Source of the DNA: Methylobacterium cerastii
GTDB taxonomy: Bacteria > Pseudomonadota > Alphaproteobacteria > Rhizobiales > Beijerinckiaceae
Assembly: GCF_022179125.1 (NCBI RefSeq)
Contig: NZ_BPQG01000008.1
Coordinates: forward strand, 107,140 to 171,139
DNA: 64,000 bases
Direction of reading: 5' to 3'
Shown: positions 53,998 through 63,836 of the stretch, piece by piece
How positions within the stretch are numbered: the stretch's first letter is position 1
Layout: every line of letters begins with the position of its first letter
Notes under the pieces: model-generated
The model's database searches: none
What the model was told of the DNA's origin: nothing
What the model saw: the letters and a program-made list of their open reading frames with translations, nothing else
Translations under genes and position numbers: made by a program

Positions 53998-55833
53998 TCA
54001 AGTCGCGGGGCTGAGATCGCAGATGCGGACCTGCGCCCGCTCGGCCCCGCGCCAGCGGTCGCAGGCCAGCGTGCCGGCGACGTGGAACTCGGAGCCGATT
54101 CCCGCGAGGATCGCCTGTCCGAGCGGGCCTTGCGCGCTCCGGAAGCTGATCGCGCCGACCGCCTGTCCGTCGCGGCTGCGCAGGCGCGCGCGGACATGGC
54201 CGTGGCCGACGAGGCCGGCGTCGACGATGCGATGGCGCGGCAGGGCGAAGACCGGCTCCGGCGCGCCCTGCCCGAACGGGCCGGCGCGCTGGATCAGGCG
54301 GACGGTCTCGGCGGTGGCGCCGCCGGCGCTGACCGTGCCGTCGAGGAGCAAAGCCTCGACCGCCCGCGCCTCGGCCACGGCCTCCGCCAGGTCCGCGGCG
54401 AGGAAGGCGGCGAAGCGCGTCAGGTCGGGGCCGGCCAGCGTCACGCCCGCGGCCATGGCGTGGCCGCCGCCCTTCGTCGCCAGGCCGGCTTCGACGGCGG
54501 CGCGGACCGCGTGGCCGAGGTCGGCGCCGGCGATCGAGCGGCCCGAGCCGGTGGCCGACCCGTCCGGCCGGAGGGCGAAGGCGAAGGCCGGTCGGCCGAA
54601 GCGCTCCTTGAGGCGCGCCGCGATCAGCCCGACGATGCCCGGATGCCACTCCGCGCTGCCTGCGACCAGCACCGGGCGATCGGGGTCGAGGGCGAGGGCG
54701 TGGTCCATCTCCGCTTCGGCTTCCGCCACCGCCTGAGCCTCGATCGCCTGGCGCTCGCGGTTCAGGCGGTCGAGCTCCACCGCGATGCGGGCGGCTTCGG
54801 CCGGGTCGTCGGTGGTGAGCAGGCGCGCGCCCAGGCCCGCATCGCCGATGCGCCCGCCGGCGTTGATGCGAGGGCCGAGCAGGTAGCCGAGGTGCCACGC
54901 CTCCGGCGGCCCGTCGAGGGCGGCGGCATCGAGGAGCGCGGCGAGCCCATGGCGGCCGCGGGCGCGCATCACGGTCAGCCCCTGGACCACGAAGGCGCGG
55001 TTGAGGCCCGTCAGCGGCACCACGTCGGCGACGGTGGCCAAAGCCACGAGGTCGAGGGCATCGGTGAGCGGCGGCTCGGGATGGGACCCGAAATACCCCT
55101 CCGCCCGAAGCGTGCGGGCGAGGGCCACCAGGGTGAGGAACACGACGCCCGCGGCGCAGAGGTGGCCGAGACCGGAAAGGTCGTCGAGGCGGTTCGGGTT
55201 CACCAGGGCGCAGACCGGCGGCAGCAGCTCGGGGGCACCGTGATGGTCGAGGACGATCACGTCGAGGCCGAGCCGGGCCGCTTCCGCCAGAGGACCATGC
55301 CCGCTGGTGCCGCAATCGACGCAGACGAGGAGCGTCGCCCCCTCGCCGGCGAGCGCGGCGATCGCGGCCGCGTTCGGCCCGTAGCCCTCGGTGATCCGGT
55401 CGGGGATGTGGATGCGGGTCGGCACGCCGAGCCGGCGCAGGTATCCCGCCAGCAGGGCCGCGCTTGCGGCGCCGTCGACGTCGTAGTCGCCGAACACCGC
55501 GACGCTCTCGCCCCGGCGCACCGCCCGCGCGAGGCGCTCGGTCGCCGGCCCCATGTCGACGAGGCAGGCGGGGTCCGGCATCAGGTCGCGCAGGCGCGGG
55601 CGCAGGTAGGCCTCCGACCCGTCCGGCCGGACGCCGCGCCCGGCGAGCACGCGGGCGAGCAGCTCCGGCAAGCCGTGGGCCTGGACCATGGTCGCGGCGT
55701 AGGCCTGCGCCGCCGGGTCGGCGTAGCGTTCCCGCCATGGCCGCCCGAGGACGGACCGGGTGACGCCGAGGAAGGCGCGGGGCGCCTCGGGCTGGGCCGA
55801 GAGGTGAGGAAGGGCTGACACGGGGGCCACCAT
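53998..55833 (-). CDS. recJ: Single-stranded-DNA-specific exonuclease RecJ
   Basis: 611 residues from ATG 55833 (MVAPVSALPHLSAQPEA); alternative starts close by are possible. DHH motifs: VFGDYDVDGAASAALLAGYL, CVDCGTSGHGP, VLDHHGAPELLPP and LGHLCAAGVVFLTLVAL; then DHHA1 (NAGGRIGDAGLGARLL, GSGRSIAGADLGHAVR, TKGGGHAMAAGVTL) and C-terminal OB-like domain. A 5'-3' ssDNA exonuclease for recombination and mismatch repair. The ~130-residue N-terminus upstream is non-conserved and excluded. Confidence 0.94.
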   Translation of the reverse strand: MVAPVSALPHLSAQPEAPRAFLGVTRSVLGRPWRERYADPAAQAYAATMVQAHGLPELLARVLAGRGVRPDGSEAYLRPRLRDLMPDPACLVDMGPATERLARAVRRGESVAVFGDYDVDGAASAALLAGYLRRLGVPTRIHIPDRITEGYGPNAAAIAALAGEGATLLVCVDCGTSGHGPLAEAARLGLDVIVLDHHGAPELLPPVCALVNPNRLDDLSGLGHLCAAGVVFLTLVALARTLRAEGYFGSHPEPPLTDALDLVALATVADVVPLTGLNRAFVVQGLTVMRARGRHGLAALLDAAALDGPPEAWHLGYLLGPRINAGGRIGDAGLGARLLTTDDPAEAARIAVELDRLNRERQAIEAQAVAEAEAEMDHALALDPDRPVLVAGSAEWHPGIVGLIAARLKERFGRPAFAFALRPDGSATGSGRSIAGADLGHAVRAAVEAGLATKGGGHAMAAGVTLAGPDLTRFAAFLAADLAEAVAEARAVEALLLDGTVSAGGATAETVRLIQRAGPFGQGAPEPVFALPRHRIVDAGLVGHGHVRARLRSRDGQAVGAISFRSAQGPLGQAILAGIGSEFHVAGTLACDRWRGAERAQVRICDLSPAT

Positions 55834-55880
55834 AGACCGCAACGGCGGCCAAATCCCGGCCCGCATGTGGGTCGCGGTCG

Positions 55881-57509
55881 CTACTCGTCGGCTTCCATCC
55901 CGGAGAGCGGCACGTCCAACTCGCAGAGCACGCCGTCCGGCGGGTAGGTCAGCCGGACCTCGCCGCCGATCGCCCCGGCCAAGCCCCGCTCGATCAGGCG
56001 GCTGCCGAACCCGAGCCGCGTCGGCGTCGCGACCGGCGGCCCGCCGCTCTCGGCCCAGCGCAGCCGGACCATAGGCTCGCGGCCGGCGGCATCGATCGAC
56101 CAATCCACCACGATGAAGCCCGCGGGCGTCGACAGCGCGCCGTACTTGGCGGCGTTCGTCGCGAGCTCGTGGATCATCAGCGACAGCGACAGCGCGGCCT
56201 TGGAGCCGACCTGAACGTGCGGGCCGAACAGCCGCAGGCGGCCCGCCTGCGCGTCGTCGTGAATCGTCAGCGCGCCTTGGACGACCTTTTCGAGGCTCGC
56301 GCTCTCGCGGGTGCCGTCGAGCAGGATGTCGTGCGCCTTGCCCAGCGCGATCAGCCGGTTGGCGAGGGCGTCGCGGGCCGCCTCCAGGTCGGTGGCGTTG
56401 CGCATGGTCTGCATGGCGATGGCCTGCACCATCGCCAGGGTGTTCTTCATCCGGTGGCTCAGCTCGCGATTGAGCACCGCCTGCTGCTCCTCGGCCCGCA
56501 GGCGGCCGATCCCGACCTGGACCCGGTCCGCGACGTTGCGGGCGAAGGCGACCTCCTCCGGCAGCCAGTCGCGCGGCGCGGCGGCGTGGACGAAGAACAG
56601 CCCGACCGTCCGTCCGCGCTCGCGCACCGGCACGTCGAGCATGGCGCCGATGGCCTGCGCCATGAACGGCGCTGCGAACGGCGCGGTCCGCGGGTCCTCT
56701 GCGACCGCGCCGACGACGAGGGCGTCGCCGCGCTCGATCGAGGCGCCGAGGCGGCCGAAATCGGCGAAGCGGTGCGTGCCGGCGAGACTTTCCACCCCCG
56801 CCGCGGTCCAGTCCTGGAGGATCGTGACGTGCACCCCGCTCGCGTCGATCTCGCCGTAGCCGGCCCGGCTGGCATCGAGCGTCCGGCCGACGATCTCGGC
56901 GGCCTTGGCGGTCATGGCGGCGACGCAGGTGACGTCGCGCAGGTGGTCGCCGAGCTCGATCAAGGCCGCCCGGCGGATCGAGGCGGCGCGGGTCAGGCGC
57001 TCCTCGACCTGCAGGCGGACCAGCTGGCGCCGCTCGCGCATCAGGATCATGATCTGCCGGGCCAGCCGCCGAAGCGCGTCAGCCTGATCCTCGTTCAGGC
57101 CCCCGGGCCGGGGCACGGTGTCGATGACGCAGAGGCTGCCCAGCGCCCGGCCGCTCGACGTGCGCAGGGGCGCGCCGGCATAGAACCGGATCCCCGGCGG
57201 GCCGGTGACGAGCGGGTTCTCGCGGGTGCGCGGGTCCTGCGTCAGGTCGGGGATGACGAGCAGGTCCGGCTCGCCCAGCGCGTGCCGGCAGATGGAGGCG
57301 TTGAGTTCGGTCTCGCAGAACAGGAAGCCGGCGCGGGCCTTGAACCATTGCCGGTCGGCGGCGACGAGGCTCACCAGGGCGACGGGGGCGGCGCAGAGCG
57401 CGCGCGCGATCTGGACCGCGTCGTCGAAGGCCTCCTCCGGGGCCGTGTCGAGGATGGCGAGCGCCTCCAACTCGGCGAGGCGCTCGGGATCGGAGGTCTC
57501 GGGCGACAT
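55881..57509 (-). CDS. HWE/HisKA_2 sensor histidine kinase with two GAF domains
   Basis: 542 residues from ATG 57509. GAF1 (~24-160, opening ILDTAPEEAFDDAVQIARAL), GAF2 (~185-335), then HisKA_2/HWE kinase: phospho-His352 in NRELSHRMKNTLAMVQAIA, N-box HELATNAAKYGALS, GFGSRLIERGLAGAIGG. No TM, so cytoplasmic; GAF1 of this form is common in photosensory or redox-sensing kinases, but the chromophore Cys of phytochromes is not evident. No response regulator gene is adjacent. Confidence 0.92.
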   Translation of the reverse strand: MSPETSDPERLAELEALAILDTAPEEAFDDAVQIARALCAAPVALVSLVAADRQWFKARAGFLFCETELNASICRHALGEPDLLVIPDLTQDPRTRENPLVTGPPGIRFYAGAPLRTSSGRALGSLCVIDTVPRPGGLNEDQADALRRLARQIMILMRERRQLVRLQVEERLTRAASIRRAALIELGDHLRDVTCVAAMTAKAAEIVGRTLDASRAGYGEIDASGVHVTILQDWTAAGVESLAGTHRFADFGRLGASIERGDALVVGAVAEDPRTAPFAAPFMAQAIGAMLDVPVRERGRTVGLFFVHAAAPRDWLPEEVAFARNVADRVQVGIGRLRAEEQQAVLNRELSHRMKNTLAMVQAIAMQTMRNATDLEAARDALANRLIALGKAHDILLDGTRESASLEKVVQGALTIHDDAQAGRLRLFGPHVQVGSKAALSLSLMIHELATNAAKYGALSTPAGFIVVDWSIDAAGREPMVRLRWAESGGPPVATPTRLGFGSRLIERGLAGAIGGEVRLTYPPDGVLCELDVPLSGMEADE

Positions 57510-57685
57510 GCCAGCCCCGGGTTGGAGAACCGTCGCACCGGATCGGCGGTCGGCGTTGCGGTTGTAGGACCCCGCTCGACACAAGTCATCGTCGGGGCGC
57601 ACCCCGAGCCCGAGCGCCCGGAACGCAGAAGGGCGGGCATCGCTGCCCGCCCCGTCCGCCGCATCCCGGATCGAAGGACGTCCGG

Positions 57686-59086
57686 TCAGAGGTTCTTGAG
57701 GATCTGGTCGACGACCTTCTTGGCGTCGCCGAACAGCATCATCGTGTTGTCGCGGAAGAACACCTCGTTCTCGACGCCGGCGTAGCCCGAGCCCATGCCG
57801 CGCTTGATGAACAGCACGGTCTTGGCCCGCTCCACGTCGAGGATCGGCATGCCGTAGATCGGCGAGGCCTTGTCGGTCTTGGCGGCCGGGTTGGTGACGT
57901 CGTTGGCGCCGATCACGAAGGCCACGTCGGCCTGCGGGAACTCGCCGTTGATGTCCTCCAGCTCGAACACCTCGTCGTAGGGCACGTTGGCTTCGGCGAG
58001 CAGCACGTTCATGTGGCCGGGCATGCGGCCGGCGACGGGGTGGATGGCGTACTTCACGTCGACGCCCTCCTTCTTGAGCAGGTCGGCCATCTCGCGCAGC
58101 GAATGCTGCGCCTGCGCCACCGCCATGCCGTAGCCCGGCACGATGATGACCCGCTCGGCGTTCTTCATGATGTAGGCCGCGTCGTCCGCCGAGCCCTGCT
58201 TGACCGGCCGGGTCTCGACCTCGCCGCCGCCGGCACCCGCCGCGGCGTCGCCGCCGAAGCCGCCGAGGATGACCGAGATGAACGAGCGGTTCATCGCGTG
58301 GCACATGATGTAGGACAGGATCGCGCCCGACGAGCCGACCAGCGCGCCGGTGATGATCAGCGCGAGGTTGCCCAGCGTGAAGCCGATGCCGGCGGCGGCC
58401 CAGCCCGAGTAGGAGTTCAGCATCGAGACGACGACGGGCATGTCCGCGCCGCCGATCGGGATGATGAGCAGGCCGCCGAGGGCGAAGGACAGCAGCACGA
58501 TCAGCCAGAAGACGACCTTGCTCTCGCCGCCGATGAACACCGCGATCAGCACGACCAGCGCCACCGCGAGGCCGATGTTGATGAGGTGCCGGCTCGGCAG
58601 CATGATCGGCTTGCCGGACATCCGGCCGTCGAGCTTGGCGAAGGCGATGACCGAACCGGTGAAGGTGATCGCGCCGATCGCCGCGCCGAGCGCCATCTCG
58701 AACAGCGACTCTTTGTGGATGTGGCCGTTCTCGAGGATGCCCACGGCCTGCGGCGCGTAGAGCGTCGCGGCCGCACCCGCCACGGCGGCGAGGCCGACGA
58801 GCGAGTGGAAGGCGGCGACGAGCTGCGGCATCGCCGTCATCGGCACGCGCTTGGCGATGACCGCACCCGCGCCGCCGCCGATGGCGAGCCCGAGGAAGAC
58901 GAGGAGCCAGGCGCCCGCGCCGGCCGGCGGATGGCCGACCAGGGTGGTGAGTACGGCCAGCGCCATGCCGACCATGCCGTAGAGGTTGCCCTGCCGCGAC
59001 GTTGTCGGGTGCGAAAGCCCCCGCAGCGCCATGATGAACAAGACGCCCGAGACGATGTAGAGAAGGGCGGAGACGTTCTGGGACAT
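57686..59086 (-). CDS. pntB: NAD(P) transhydrogenase subunit beta
   Basis: 466 residues. Eight or so TM helices in the first 270 residues (VSALLYIVSGVLFIMALRGL, then GNLYGMVGMALAV), followed by the soluble dIII domain binding NADP(H) (GYGMAVAQAQHSLREMADLL, HPVAGRMPGHMNVLLAEANV, GANDVTNPA, GYAGVENEVFF). With PntAA and PntAB it forms the proton-translocating transhydrogenase making NADPH. Last gene of the pnt operon, 3 bp from pntAB. Confidence 0.96.
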   Translation of the reverse strand: MSQNVSALLYIVSGVLFIMALRGLSHPTTSRQGNLYGMVGMALAVLTTLVGHPPAGAGAWLLVFLGLAIGGGAGAVIAKRVPMTAMPQLVAAFHSLVGLAAVAGAAATLYAPQAVGILENGHIHKESLFEMALGAAIGAITFTGSVIAFAKLDGRMSGKPIMLPSRHLINIGLAVALVVLIAVFIGGESKVVFWLIVLLSFALGGLLIIPIGGADMPVVVSMLNSYSGWAAAGIGFTLGNLALIITGALVGSSGAILSYIMCHAMNRSFISVILGGFGGDAAAGAGGGEVETRPVKQGSADDAAYIMKNAERVIIVPGYGMAVAQAQHSLREMADLLKKEGVDVKYAIHPVAGRMPGHMNVLLAEANVPYDEVFELEDINGEFPQADVAFVIGANDVTNPAAKTDKASPIYGMPILDVERAKTVLFIKRGMGSGYAGVENEVFFRDNTMMLFGDAKKVVDQILKNL

Positions 59087-59089
59087 GTC

Positions 59090-59539
59090 TCAGGCCTTCT
59101 TCTTGTACATGGCGAGCATGCGCTGGGTGACCAGGAAGCCGCCGAAGATGTTCACGCTGGCCAGCACGATGCCGATGAACCCGAAGGCGCGGGCCCAGCC
59201 GGTGCCCTTCTCGATCAGCGGCACGCCGGCGGCGAGGATCGCGCCGACGATGATGACGGACGAGATCGCGTTGGTGACCGACATCAGCGGGGTGTGCAGC
59301 GCCGGGGTCACCGACCACACCACGTAGTAGCCGACGAAGATCGCGAGCACGAAGATCGCGAGCTGGAACACGGTGGCGTCGACGGCGCCGTGGGTCACGG
59401 CGCTGAGGCCGTGGCCGACGCCGTCGGCGATCGCCTGCGCCTGGTCGGCGGCGTTGCGCGCGGCGGCCGCGGCCGAGCGCGCGGTGTCGGCGAGGACGCG
59501 GGTCTGGTCGACCGCCTGATCGGGGGGGATGTTGGCCAT
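59090..59539 (-). CDS. pntAB: NAD(P) transhydrogenase subunit alpha part 2 (membrane)
   Basis: 149 residues. Three to four TM helices ([20 protein letters not shown]; then [16 protein letters not shown]) preceded by an Ala/Asp-rich cytoplasmic stretch (residues 1-45) and ending [15 protein letters not shown]. The typical TM domain split from PntAA in alphaproteobacteria. 22 bp after pntAA and 3 bp before pntB. Confidence 0.95.
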   Translation of the reverse strand: MANIPPDQAVDQTRVLADTARSAAAAARNAADQAQAIADGVGHGLSAVTHGAVDATVFQLAIFVLAIFVGYYVVWSVTPALHTPLMSVTNAISSVIIVGAILAAGVPLIEKGTGWARAFGFIGIVLASVNIFGGFLVTQRMLAMYKKKA

Positions 59540-59561
59540 CGTTATGCTCCTCGCGACCGGC

Positions 59562-60815
59562 CTACGCCGCGCCCGTTGGCTGAGTGCTGGGTGACGCCGA
59601 CACCCCGGTCTTCGACAGCCCGACCGAGGCCGGCTCGGATTGCGGCGAGTCCTTCGGGCGGTCGGCGACCGCCGCGTCGGCCTTCGGCTGGAAGGACGGG
59701 TGCACCACGGAGCCGTCGTGGGTCAGGTTGGTGGCCTTGACGAGCTCGTCGTCCCACTTGATCGCCAGCGCCTTCGACTCCTTGTCGACCAGGGTCTCGA
59801 CGAAGGCGTAGAGGTTGCGCGCATAGAGCGCCGAGGCGCTGGCCGCGAGCCGGCCGGCGACGTTGAGGTGGCCGACGATCTTCACGCCGCGGTCGTTGAC
59901 GACGACCTCGCCGGGCTTGGCGCCCTCGACGTTGCCGCCGCGCTCCACCGCGAGGTCCACGAGCACCGAGCCGGGCTTCATCGAGGCGACCATCGCCGCC
60001 GAGACCAGCTTGGGCGCGGGGCGGCCGGGGATCAGCGCCGTGGTGATGACGATGTCCTGCTTGGCGATGTGGGTCGCGACGAGGTCGGCCTGCTTCTTCT
60101 GGTACTCGGCCGACATCTCCTTGGCGTAGCCGCCCTTGGTCTCGGCCTGCTTGAACTCGTCGTCCTCGACGGCGACGAACTTCGCGCCGAGCGACTCGAC
60201 CTGCTCCTTGGTCGCCGGGCGCACGTCGGTGGCGGTGACGACCGCGCCCATGCGGCGGGCGGTGGCGATGGCCTGCAGGCCGGCGACGCCGACGCCCATC
60301 ACGAACACGCGGGCGGCAGGCACGGTGCCGGCCGCCGTCATCATCATCGGCATGGCGCGGCCGTACTCGGAGGCGCCGTCGACCACGGCGCGGTAGCCGG
60401 CGAGGTTGGCTTGGCTCGAGAGCACGTCCATCACCTGCGCGCGGGTGATGCGCGGCATCAGCTCCATGGCGAAGCCGTCGACGCCCGCCTCGGCCATCGC
60501 CTGCAGCTCGGCCTCGTGGCCGTAGGGGTCCATGATCGCGACGACCACGGCGCCCCGCTTGAGGAGCTTGAGCTCGTCGGCGCCGGGGCGGCGGACCTTG
60601 AGGATCAGGTCGGCGTCGCGGGCGGCCTGTTCGGCCGAGCCTGCGACCGAGGCCCCGACCGCCTCGTACTCGGAATCCGGCATGCCGGCCCTCAGCCCGG
60701 CGCCCGACTGGACGGTCACGTCGGCGCCGAGCGCCAGGAACTTCTTGACCGTCTCGGGCACCGCCGCGACCCGCGGTTCCGCGGAATCGGTCTCCGACAG
60801 GACAGCGATGCGCAT
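59562..60815 (-). CDS. pntAA: NAD(P) transhydrogenase subunit alpha part 1
   Basis: 417 residues. AlaDH/PNT N-domain ([40 protein letters not shown]) and NAD-binding domain ([26 protein letters not shown] split by the Rossmann GxGxxG). RDVRP-like [12 protein letters not shown] and [15 protein letters not shown] are PntA hallmarks. The C-terminal ~45 residues are Pro/Ser-rich. Binds NAD(H) in the soluble part of the transhydrogenase. First gene of the operon. Confidence 0.96.
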   Translation of the reverse strand: MRIAVLSETDSAEPRVAAVPETVKKFLALGADVTVQSGAGLRAGMPDSEYEAVGASVAGSAEQAARDADLILKVRRPGADELKLLKRGAVVVAIMDPYGHEAELQAMAEAGVDGFAMELMPRITRAQVMDVLSSQANLAGYRAVVDGASEYGRAMPMMMTAAGTVPAARVFVMGVGVAGLQAIATARRMGAVVTATDVRPATKEQVESLGAKFVAVEDDEFKQAETKGGYAKEMSAEYQKKQADLVATHIAKQDIVITTALIPGRPAPKLVSAAMVASMKPGSVLVDLAVERGGNVEGAKPGEVVVNDRGVKIVGHLNVAGRLAASASALYARNLYAFVETLVDKESKALAIKWDDELVKATNLTHDGSVVHPSFQPKADAAVADRPKDSPQSEPASVGLSKTGVSASPSTQPTGAA

Positions 60816-60972
60816 TCAGGACTTCCCTCGATTGACCGCTCCCGAATGCGCGATATGGAACGGCTTTTCGAGGCGAGTTGGTAAGACGAACTGACGGAAG
60901 CGTGACGATTGTAAGCGGCGGCCCCGAATTCCGGAGCGCGGACCGCCCCGATCCTTTCCGAGACGTCAGGCC

Positions 60973-61266
60973 TCAGGCGAAGGCGAGATAGAGGGCCATG
61001 AGCACGGCGACCACGCAAGGCGCACGCCAGCCGATGTTCGGCGCGAAGGCGCCGAGGGCGCCTGCCGCGCTCGAGAGGACGACGCCGAGGATCGCGGTGA
61101 GCCAGGCCTCGCGAATGCCGCCGACCGCCAGGGCGAGCACCCAGCAGATCACCACGCCGCTGGCGATCTCGACGAAGCGGACGAATCCCCGATAGGTCTG
61201 CTCGTGCGTCTTCGCGTCCATCGCGGGGCTGTAGGCCCCACCGGAAACGCCCTTCGTATCGGCCAT
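60973..61266 (-). CDS. aa3-type cytochrome c oxidase subunit IV-like protein
   Basis: 97 residues from ATG 61266 (MADTKGVSGGAYSPAMDAKT). The MDAKTHEQTYRGFVRFVEIA stretch is the signature of small subunit IV proteins of aa3 oxidase; three TM helices follow, more than the single helix of the classical subunit, so this could be a longer variant. Commonly found directly upstream of pntAA in alphaproteobacteria. 157 bp from pntAA. Confidence 0.85.
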   Translation of the reverse strand: MADTKGVSGGAYSPAMDAKTHEQTYRGFVRFVEIASGVVICWVLALAVGGIREAWLTAILGVVLSSAAGALGAFAPNIGWRAPCVVAVLMALYLAFA

Positions 61267-61483
61267 CGTGCGCTCGTCCTCGACGCTACCACTTCTCGGT
61301 GGGAGCGGGTTTAGCCCAAGCTTATTGCTGCCGCAATCGGCCGCAACCGGCGGGATCGGGCATCGCACGGCTTTGCTTGGCCCTCAATTCACTTGCGCAC
61401 AAAAGATCGTCCGGACACGCGATCGTGAGCCGGCGAGGGACGCGTTATCTCGCGATCCGCCGAGGCCCCCGATTCGCGAACCC

Positions 61484-62857
61484 TCAGGCCGGCAGAGGCA
61501 GCCCGACCGCGCCGAGCGCCTCCGCCTGCCGCTCGGCGAGAGCGTCGAGGCTGAAGCGCTCGATCTCCGCCTCGAACAGGCGGTGATAGTTGAGCTCGGA
61601 CTTGAGGTGCAGGAACACGGCTCCGAGGCCGACCGCGGCCCGGTCCATGAACACGAATTCCTGCGGCACGGTCACCGGCCCCTTCGCCTTCAGGGCCTGG
61701 TGCACCTCGAAGGCCTGGCGCCTTCCGTACTCGCCGGGCTTCACCCCGTCGGCGACGGTGCGGGTGCGATCCTCGAGCAGCGGCCCGTAGATGAAGCGCG
61801 CCCAGATGTTGAGGATCTCGATCTTCTCCTTGTCGAGGTCCTTGAAGCCCCAGACCTCGTAGGCGTGGACGGTCCGCGCCATGTCCTGGGTGAGCAGGCC
61901 GCGGTAGAGGTCGACCACGCCGCCGACGAAGCGCGGATGGAAGATCCGCACGCAGCCGTAGTCGAGCAGGTTGATGCCCTGCGGCTCCCGCTCTGCCCCT
62001 TCGCCCTCGGAGAACACCGTGTAGTTGCCCAGGTGCGGGTCGCCGTGGATCACCGCGGCGCGGCTGAACGGGTGCCACCACGCCTTGAACATCGCCTGCG
62101 CGATGCGGTTTCGAATCTCGACGGGGGATTCCGTGAAGTTGAGGATGCGCTCGCCGTCGAGCCAGCCCAGCGTCAGCAGGCGCTTGGTCGACAGATCCGC
62201 GTGGATCGCCGGCACGCGCACCGCCGCGATGTCCTTGAGGACGGTGCCGTAGAGGGCGCCGTGCTTGGCCTCGCGGGCGTAGTCCAGCTCCTCGCGGACG
62301 CGGGCACCGATCTCCTTGGCGATCTCGCGGGTGTCGAGCCAGGAGTTCATCCGCCGGTGCAGGGCGAAGGCGACCTCGAGCTGCTTCAGGTCGGCCTCCA
62401 CCGCCGACTGCATGTCCGGGTACTGGAGCTTGCAGGCGAGCGCCGTGCCGTCGAGCGCCGTGGCGCGGTGGACCTGGCCGAGGGAGGCGGCGGCGGCGGG
62501 CTTCAGGTCGAAGCTCTCGAACCGCGCCTGCCAGCCGACCCCGAGCTCGGCCTGCATCCGGCGCTTGACGAAGGCCGCGCCCATCGGCGGCGCGTCGGCC
62601 TGGAGCTTCTGCAGCTCCGCCGCGTATTCGGGCGGGAGCAGGTCGGGCACGGTGGCGAGCAGCTGCGCCACCTTCATGATCGGGCCTTTCAGGCCGCCGA
62701 GCGCCTGCGCCAAAGCCGCCGCGTTGGTGGTGCCCTCCTTGCCGAACAAGCGGGCGCCGGCCATCCGCGCGGCGACCCCGCCGACGTTGGCGCCGACGCG
62801 GGCGTAGCGGCTGGCGCGGGCGGAGAAGCGGTTGGCTTCCGGATCGGTCTCTGACAT
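61484..62857 (-). CDS. ABC1/AarF (UbiB) family atypical kinase
   Basis: 457 residues from ATG 62857 (MSETDPEANRFSARASRYAR). KXGQ-like region (KVAQLLATVPDLLPPEYAAELQ split as usual), A-rich loop AAAASLGQVHRAT, ALACKLQYPDM (Lys), HGDPHLGNYTVF (catalytic loop) and DYGCVRIFHP. No TM at the C-terminus, unlike UbiB of E. coli, so it may belong to the COQ8/ADCK group helping ubiquinone synthesis or another lipid process. Runs alone on the minus strand. Confidence 0.9.
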   Translation of the reverse strand: MSETDPEANRFSARASRYARVGANVGGVAARMAGARLFGKEGTTNAAALAQALGGLKGPIMKVAQLLATVPDLLPPEYAAELQKLQADAPPMGAAFVKRRMQAELGVGWQARFESFDLKPAAAASLGQVHRATALDGTALACKLQYPDMQSAVEADLKQLEVAFALHRRMNSWLDTREIAKEIGARVREELDYAREAKHGALYGTVLKDIAAVRVPAIHADLSTKRLLTLGWLDGERILNFTESPVEIRNRIAQAMFKAWWHPFSRAAVIHGDPHLGNYTVFSEGEGAEREPQGINLLDYGCVRIFHPRFVGGVVDLYRGLLTQDMARTVHAYEVWGFKDLDKEKIEILNIWARFIYGPLLEDRTRTVADGVKPGEYGRRQAFEVHQALKAKGPVTVPQEFVFMDRAAVGLGAVFLHLKSELNYHRLFEAEIERFSLDALAERQAEALGAVGLPLPA

Positions 62858-63214
62858 CGGCTGGGTTCGCACCTCTCCCCGACCGCGAAGCCCAATCCGA
62901 CCCGCGTGGGCCGGGCGCTCCGGGTCTCGTTTCGACGCGCTCGCCCGCGGCGGACCGGATGCCGGGCCCTCGGGGAGCGCCGACGGGACCGCCTCGCCCG
63001 AACGCATCGCAGATCGCGACGCCCGGGCGCGTGCGCACCGTCAGCTGTTGAGATAAGCCCTTCGCCGCCTGCCGCCAGGGCGCTGGGTCCCTGGGTCGCG
63101 GCGACGAGCGCGCCCGCGTCCCGCGCCTTGACGAACCCCGCGCAACCATCGTCTAAGACGCGTCGATCAGCACCGCGGCGCAGCTTCGTCCCGCCGCGGC
63201 ATCGAAACGGGTCC
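62858..63214. other. 357-bp gap upstream of tRNA-Thr
   Basis: Between the ABC1 kinase gene (-) and tRNA-Thr (+). The right part holds a candidate tRNA promoter (63128-63156). No gene is convincing in the GC-rich left part. Confidence 0.45.
63128..63156 (+). promoter_or_regulatory. Candidate promoter of tRNA-Thr
   Basis: TTGACG (63128-63133), 17-base spacer, GTCTAA (63151-63156), about 58 bases upstream of the tRNA. Good -35 and spacing, moderate -10. Confidence 0.45.
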
Positions 63215-63289
63215 GCCGGTGTAGCACAGCGGTAGTGCAGCGGTTTTGTAAACCGAAGGTCGGGAGTTCGATCCTCTCCACCGGCACCA
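63215..63289 (+). tRNA. tRNA-Thr (anticodon TGT)
   Basis: Acceptor GCCGGTG pairs with CACCGGC (63279-63285); D-arm GCACAGCGGTAGTGC; anticodon loop TTTGTAA gives TGT; T-arm GGGAGTTCGATCCTCTCC; discriminator A and encoded CCA (63287-63289). A decayed integrase gene starts 92 bases downstream, so this gene has probably served as an integration target. Confidence 0.97.
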
Positions 63290-63381
63290 GCCCATCCGGC
63301 ACCCGGGCCTCAATGATTACATGAGGTTAGGCTAAAATCTCGGCTTGAGGATGACCGCACTCTCACACAGCGGTCTCACAC

Positions 63382-63836
63382 ATGCCATTAAGAGTCGCCC
63401 GGCCGTGGAAGGACCCTAAGACAGGGGTTTTTCATCTACGGCAACGAACTCCCCTCTCGATCGTAGACGAGCTTAAGGGATGGTCTGTCTGCCTTCCGAT
63501 CGGTGACGCATGGTTCACTGTCACGGTTGGTCCGGCTTTCAGCTATCGTTACGGACCAAAGAACCCTCCGAGGCACGTATCCGTCACTCGATAGCAGACG
63601 GTGCCCTGAAACGGTTCTGGCAGTCTCACAAGGGCGGTCCGCGATACCAGCCTGAGGGTTCGACTCAGGTCAGCCCGCAATCCCTTCCCTGTCCAACTAA
63701 CGGTGTTGCCGCTGAGGCACAGGGTCGAACAGCATCATCACCGGTCCCCTGCCCTACCCCGATCGTCGGTCCTGCCGTCACCGTTCTCGACCTCTTCGAA
63801 CGATGGGCGACCTACTCGGCCTGTGTAGGGCGGTGA
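63382..63836 (+). pseudogene. Remnant of a tyrosine-type site-specific integrase
   Basis: The first frame (63382-63594) encodes MPLRVARPWKDPKTGVFHLR, the typical N-terminus of tRNA-targeting integrases, and runs to ...TVTVGPAF before degenerating to a stop. The homology continues in another frame (63510-63836) as FQLSLRTKEPSEARIRHSIA and ...ADGALKRFW, then TVLDLFERWA of the core-binding domain. A frameshift near 63537 separates them, and the catalytic domain (R...HXXR...Y) is missing. Lower GC than neighbours and position 92 bp after tRNA-Thr mark a decayed genomic island end. Confidence 0.75.

Noticed and set aside
55881-59318. Single 1145-codon minus-strand frame joining the HWE kinase with sequence upstream
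   Set aside because: The upstream part is an out-of-frame shadow of pntB and pntAB; the kinase begins at ATG 57509 where GAF homology starts.
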